DNA from: Antedon mediterranea | Taxonomy: Eukaryota > Echinodermata > Crinoidea > Comatulida > Antedonidae | Reading direction: 5' to 3' | DNA length: 60,000 nucleotides | NCBI RefSeq assembly: GCF_964355755.1 | Contig: NC_092671.1 | Coordinates: forward strand, 40,563,804 to 40,623,803 | In this document: piece after piece, positions 56,205 to 60,000 of the stretch | Numbering within the stretch: the first letter of the stretch is position 1 | Layout of the letters: every line of letters begins with the position of its first letter | Made by a program: the position numbers and the translations under genes | Notes under the pieces: generated by a model | Database searches by the model: none | What the model saw: the letters and a program-made list of their open reading frames with translations, nothing else | What the model was told of the DNA's origin: nothing

Positions 56205-58540
56205 ATTATTAGGCATAGGAAAACGGCCTCTTTGCTTATTGAAGTGGTTTATTCATTACTGTATAAATGCATTGTGTTACATACTCAAAATGATACCCCA
56301 GGAACACAATGCTTTAACATAGGAAAACGGCCTCATTGCTTATTACAGTGGTTTATTCATTATATATAATGCATTGTGTTCCATATACCCAAAATGATAC
56401 CCCAGGAACACAATACTTTAACGAGGAAAACGGCCTCATTGCTTATTACAGTGGTTTATTCATCATATATAATGCATTGTGTTCCATATACCCAAAATGA
56501 TACCCCAGGAACACAATGCTTTAACATAGGAAAACGGCCTCATATTACAGTAGTTTATTCATTATGTATAATGCATTGTGTTCCATATACCCAAAATGAT
56601 ACCACAGGAACACAATGCTTTAACATAGGAAAGCGGCCTCATATTATACAGTGGTGGTTTATTCATCATATAATGCATTGTGTTCCATATACCCAAAATG
56701 ATACCCCAGGAACACAATGCTTTAACATAGGAAAACGGCCTCATATTATACAGTGGTTTATTCATCATATAATGCATTGTGTTCCATATACCCAAAATGA
56801 TACCCCAGGAACACAATGCTTTAACATAGGAAAACGGCCTCATATTACAGTGGTTTATTCATTAATAATGCATTGTGTTCCATATACCCAAAATGATACC
56901 CCAGGAACACAATGCTTTAACATAGGAAAATGGCCTCATATTACAGTGGTTTATTCATTATATAATGCATTGTGTTCCATATAACCAAGATGATACCCCA
57001 GGAACACAATGCTTTAACATAGCAAAACGGCCTCATTGCTTATTGAAGTGGTTTATTCATTATACTGTATATAATGCATTGTGTTTCATATACCCAAAAT
57101 GATACCCCAGGAACACAATATTTTAACATAGGAAAACGGCCTCATTGCTTATATTACAGTGGTTTATTCATTATATAATGCATTGTGTTCCATATACCCA
57201 AAATGATACCCCAGGAACACAATGCTTTAACATAGGAAAACGGCCTCATATTATACAGTGGTTTATTCATCATATAATGCATTGTGTTCCATATACCCAA
57301 AATGATACCCCAGGAATACAATGCTTTAACATAGGAAAACGGCCTCATATTATACAGTGGTTTATTCATCATATAATGCATTGTGTTCCATATACCCAAA
57401 ATGATACCCCAGGAACACAATACTTTAACATAGGAAAACGGCCTCATATTACAGTGGTTTATTCATCATGCATTGTGTTCCATATACCCAAAATGATACC
57501 CCAGGAACACAATACTTTAACATAGGAAAACGGCCTCATTGCTTATTACAGTGGTTTATTCATTAGCCTATAATGCATTGTGTTCTCCATATACCCAAAA
57601 TGATACCCCAGGAACACAATACTTTAACATAGGAAAACGGCCTCATTGCTTATTACAGTGGTTAATTCATTATATATAATGCATTGTGTTCCATATACCC
57701 AAAATGATACCCCATGAACACAATGCTTTAACATAGGAAAACGGCCTCATATTACAGTGGTTTATTCATTAGCCTATAATGCATTGTGTTCCATATACCC
57801 AAAATGATACCCCAGGAACACAATACTTTAACATAGGAAAACGGCCTCATTGCTTATTACAGTGGTTTATTCATTATATATAATGCATTGTGTTCCATGT
57901 ACCCAAAATGATACCCCAGGAACACAATGCTTTAACATAGGAAAACGGCCTCGTATTGTGGTTTATTCATTATATATAATGCATTGTGTTCCATATACCC
58001 AAAATGATACCACAGGAACACAATGCTTTAACATAGGAAAACGGCCTCGTATTGTGGTTTATTCATTATATATAATGCATTGTGTTCCATATACCCAAAA
58101 TGATACCCCAGGATCACAATGCTTTAACATAGAAAAACGGCCTCATTGCTTATTACAGTGGTTTATTCATCATATATAATGCATTGTGTTCCATATACCC
58201 AAAATGATACCACATGAACACAATGGTTTAACATAGGAAAACGGCCTCATTGCTTATTACAGTGGTTTATTCATTATATATAATGCATTGTGTTCCATAT
58301 ACCCAAAATGATACCACAGGAACACAATGCTTTAACATAAGAAAACGGCCTCATTGCTTATTACAGTGGTTTATTCATTATATATAATGCATTGTGTTCC
58401 ATATACCCAAAATGATACCCCAGGAACACAATGCTTTAACATAGGAAAACGGCCTCATATTACAGTGGTTTATTCATCATAATATAATGCATTGTGTTCC
58501 ATATACCCAAAATGATACCCCAGGAACACAATACTTTAAT
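56205..58540 (-). repeat. Right arm array, ~23 units of ~100 bp
   Basis: Same unit as the left arm in reverse orientation (AGGAAAACGGCCTCAT, ACAGTGGTTTATTCAT, ATGCATTGTGTTCCATAT, ACCCAAAATGATACC, CAGGAACACAATGCTTTAA). Spacings of 95-107 bp keep long frames open on both strands (for example 56376-56984 +, 57145-57525 +), but these are repeat translations. Confidence 0.9.
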
Positions 58541-58865
58541 TTTGCTATGGTTACTTAATTTTACTTAATCTTTATTAATACAAATATATTGATTTCCAAA
58601 GTGGTTCACAAAAGTTCTACAAAACTAAATGAAAATGATACACGTTAATAAAACGCAAATTCAAGAAATGTTTCTACACTTCATACAAAAGAAAACTTTT
58701 AGAGGAAATCATGGAAGTGAATTGGATTAACACATCTACTTTGCAGAAAATGTAAACAAATAATACTGTAACTGAATTGATAAGCACCGGATCCCTTTAA
58801 ACTTTACTATAAAACACTATCAATTACGAAGGGAAAAAAAACATGTTTCCACTACTTGATACTAG
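58541..58865. other. Unique segment between right arm and right outer repeat
   Basis: 325 bp with no feature; not similar to the corresponding 53823-54179 on the left. Confidence 0.4.
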
Positions 58866-59008
58866 GAGAGAGTAGAGAATGCTCGATTGTCGAAATGACG
58901 CTCTCCCTCAATATCCAATCACATCTTCCTTTAAAACTCCCTAAGTTGTTAATAATCAATGTCCATGAGCATGTTCATGTCTTCATTTTGATGGTCCGAA
59001 TATAGCTC
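58866..59008 (-). repeat. Right outer inverted repeat of the giant foldback element
   Basis: Partner of 53676-53822. Confidence 0.8.
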
Positions 59009-59015
59009 CATATTT

Positions 59016-59387
59016 GAGCTATATTTCCTATACCATCCTGGCTAGTTGAGAATTCTCAACTATTTTATGTTTTTTTCTACCTTTCTGGAAAATGATATAA
59101 TCCAAATTTTATTAATACTACCAGTAGTAAACATTTAGAAACACTTGCATACCTTCAATAATTTTAGTTGTTTGTAGTTTAAGACAATCTTAGTGATATT
59201 TAAATGAAAACAATACGATAAAAACTATTGTGTCTGTATTTTACAAGACTATGACTTCCGTATAACGTGCATTGTGGGTACTTCAATTTTTATAGAAAAG
59301 CTAGGGAATCCTAATTTAGTAGGCAGCATATGGGGGCGGGGCAACCAAACTTGCTTATCAAATCAAAGCACAGTAAAGCAAAGGATA
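59016..59387. other. Unannotated spacer
   Basis: 370 bp with nothing recognised. Confidence 0.4.
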
Positions 59388-60000
59388 AAATTAATGTACG
59401 ATCCAGTTTACCACTGTTCTCAACTATAGTCATTTTAGTATACTTGAGCACAGTTATAAAGAATAGGATAAACTTAACAATATACAACAAATAGCATTAA
59501 TGTACGATCCAGTTTAACACTGTTCTCAACTATAGACATTTTGGTATACTTGAGCACAGTGATAAAGAATAGGATAAACTTAACAATATACAACAAAAAA
59601 CATTAATGTACGATCCAGTTTAACACTGTTCTCAACTATAGTCATTTTGGTATACTTGAGAACAGTGATAAAGAATAGGATAAACTTAACAATATACAAC
59701 AAATAACATTAATGTATGATCCCGTTTAACACTGTTCTCAACTATAGTCATTTTGGTATACTTGAGCACAGTGATAAAGAATAGGATAAACTTAACAATA
59801 TACAACAAATAACATTAATGTACGATTTAGTTTAACACTGTTCTCAACTATAGTCATTTTGGTATACTTGAGCACAGTGATAAAGAATAGGATAAACTTA
59901 AAAATATACAACAAATAACATTAATGTACGATCCCGTTTAACACTGTTCTCAACTATAGTCATTTTGGTATACTTGAGCACAGTGATAAAGAATAGGATA
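59388..60000 (+). repeat. Satellite of ~106-bp units, running past the window end
   Basis: Nearly six units; repeat starts (TTAATGTACGATCC) at about 59391, 59497, 59603, 59709, 59815 and 59921. Each unit has the inverted pair CACTGTTCTCAA/CTTGAGCACAGTG about 20 bp apart, so it can fold into a hairpin. Divergence is a few percent between units. Confidence 0.9.

Larger units (their letters stand above)
53676..59008. mobile_element. Giant foldback element with tandem-hairpin arms (5.3 kb)
   Basis: Outer inverted repeats of about 130-145 bp (53676-53822 and 58866-59008) share TTAACAACTTAGGGAGTTTT, ATGTGATTGGATATTGAGG and GAGCATTCTCTACTCTCT. Inside, arrays of the same ~100-bp unit lie in opposite orientation on the two sides: about 10 units at 54180-55205 and about 23 units at 56205-58540, around a 1-kb unique centre. 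CATATTT occurs at both borders (53669-53675, 59009-59015) and may be a 7-bp target duplication, though this is short and AT-rich. No transposase. Confidence 0.8.

Noticed and set aside
56376-57525. Long open frames with a repeated ~33-residue motif (CVPYTQNDTPGTQCFNIGKRP)
   Set aside because: They are translations of the ~100-bp foldback arm units; frames are open on both strands, and unit spacing changes frame.
54180-58540. CRISPR-like array of repeats
   Set aside because: Units are ~100 bp and similar throughout, with no conserved-repeat/variable-spacer pattern; the context is eukaryotic.

Overview
The window looks like a transposon-dense block of a metazoan nuclear genome. AT-rich non-coding DNA is sprinkled with the low-complexity motif TAGGCCTAGGCC. 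All recognisable proteins are reverse transcriptases, retrotransposon ORF1 or integrase-tail remnants, or a MADF DNA-binding domain. The TAGGCCTAGG motif, CR1/L2-type LINEs with microsatellite tails and long foldback elements suggest a marine deuterostome, most likely an echinoderm; this is inference. I see no bacterial operon, no CRISPR array and no intact host gene.

Layout. 1-270: tandem perfect hairpins. 276-1109 (-): 5'-truncated CR1-like LINE. 1662-7905: two oppositely oriented copies of one ~2.04-kb element with long terminal inverted repeats and 9-bp target duplications (MULE-like); the left copy is interrupted by a 1.9-kb foldback element, the right copy is the matching empty site, and a MADF-coding exon is cut up between them. 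8235-12206 (+): apparently intact CR1-like LINE with a PHD-finger ORF1 and an endonuclease/RT ORF2. 12207-15449: short repeats and a 1.63-kb TIR element carrying an RT fragment. 15450-46610: tandem array of almost identical 8.27-8.33-kb units (3 full, 1 partial). Each unit holds a deletion-derivative LTR retrotransposon and an L2-like LINE tail; full units also carry a 2-kb junction module with its own direct repeats. Sequence variants alternate A-B-A-B, and the outermost copies carry private variants. 46611-53668: degenerate LINE pieces, two tRNA-like sequences and, at 47793-48221, a 1.5-copy tandem repeat of ~282 bp containing a complete hammerhead ribozyme (retrozyme-like). 53676-59008: giant foldback element whose arms are ~100-bp tandem hairpin units in opposite orientations (about 10 against about 23). 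59388-60000: a 106-bp satellite running out of the window.

Functionally, the only apparently complete gene set is the LINE at 8235-12206, which could mobilise itself and perhaps related non-autonomous copies. The other elements look non-autonomous. The strongest candidate for an under-described system is the hammerhead-bearing tandem repeat at 47.8-48.2 kb. Next come the A-B-A-B 8.3-kb array and the structured foldback elements.
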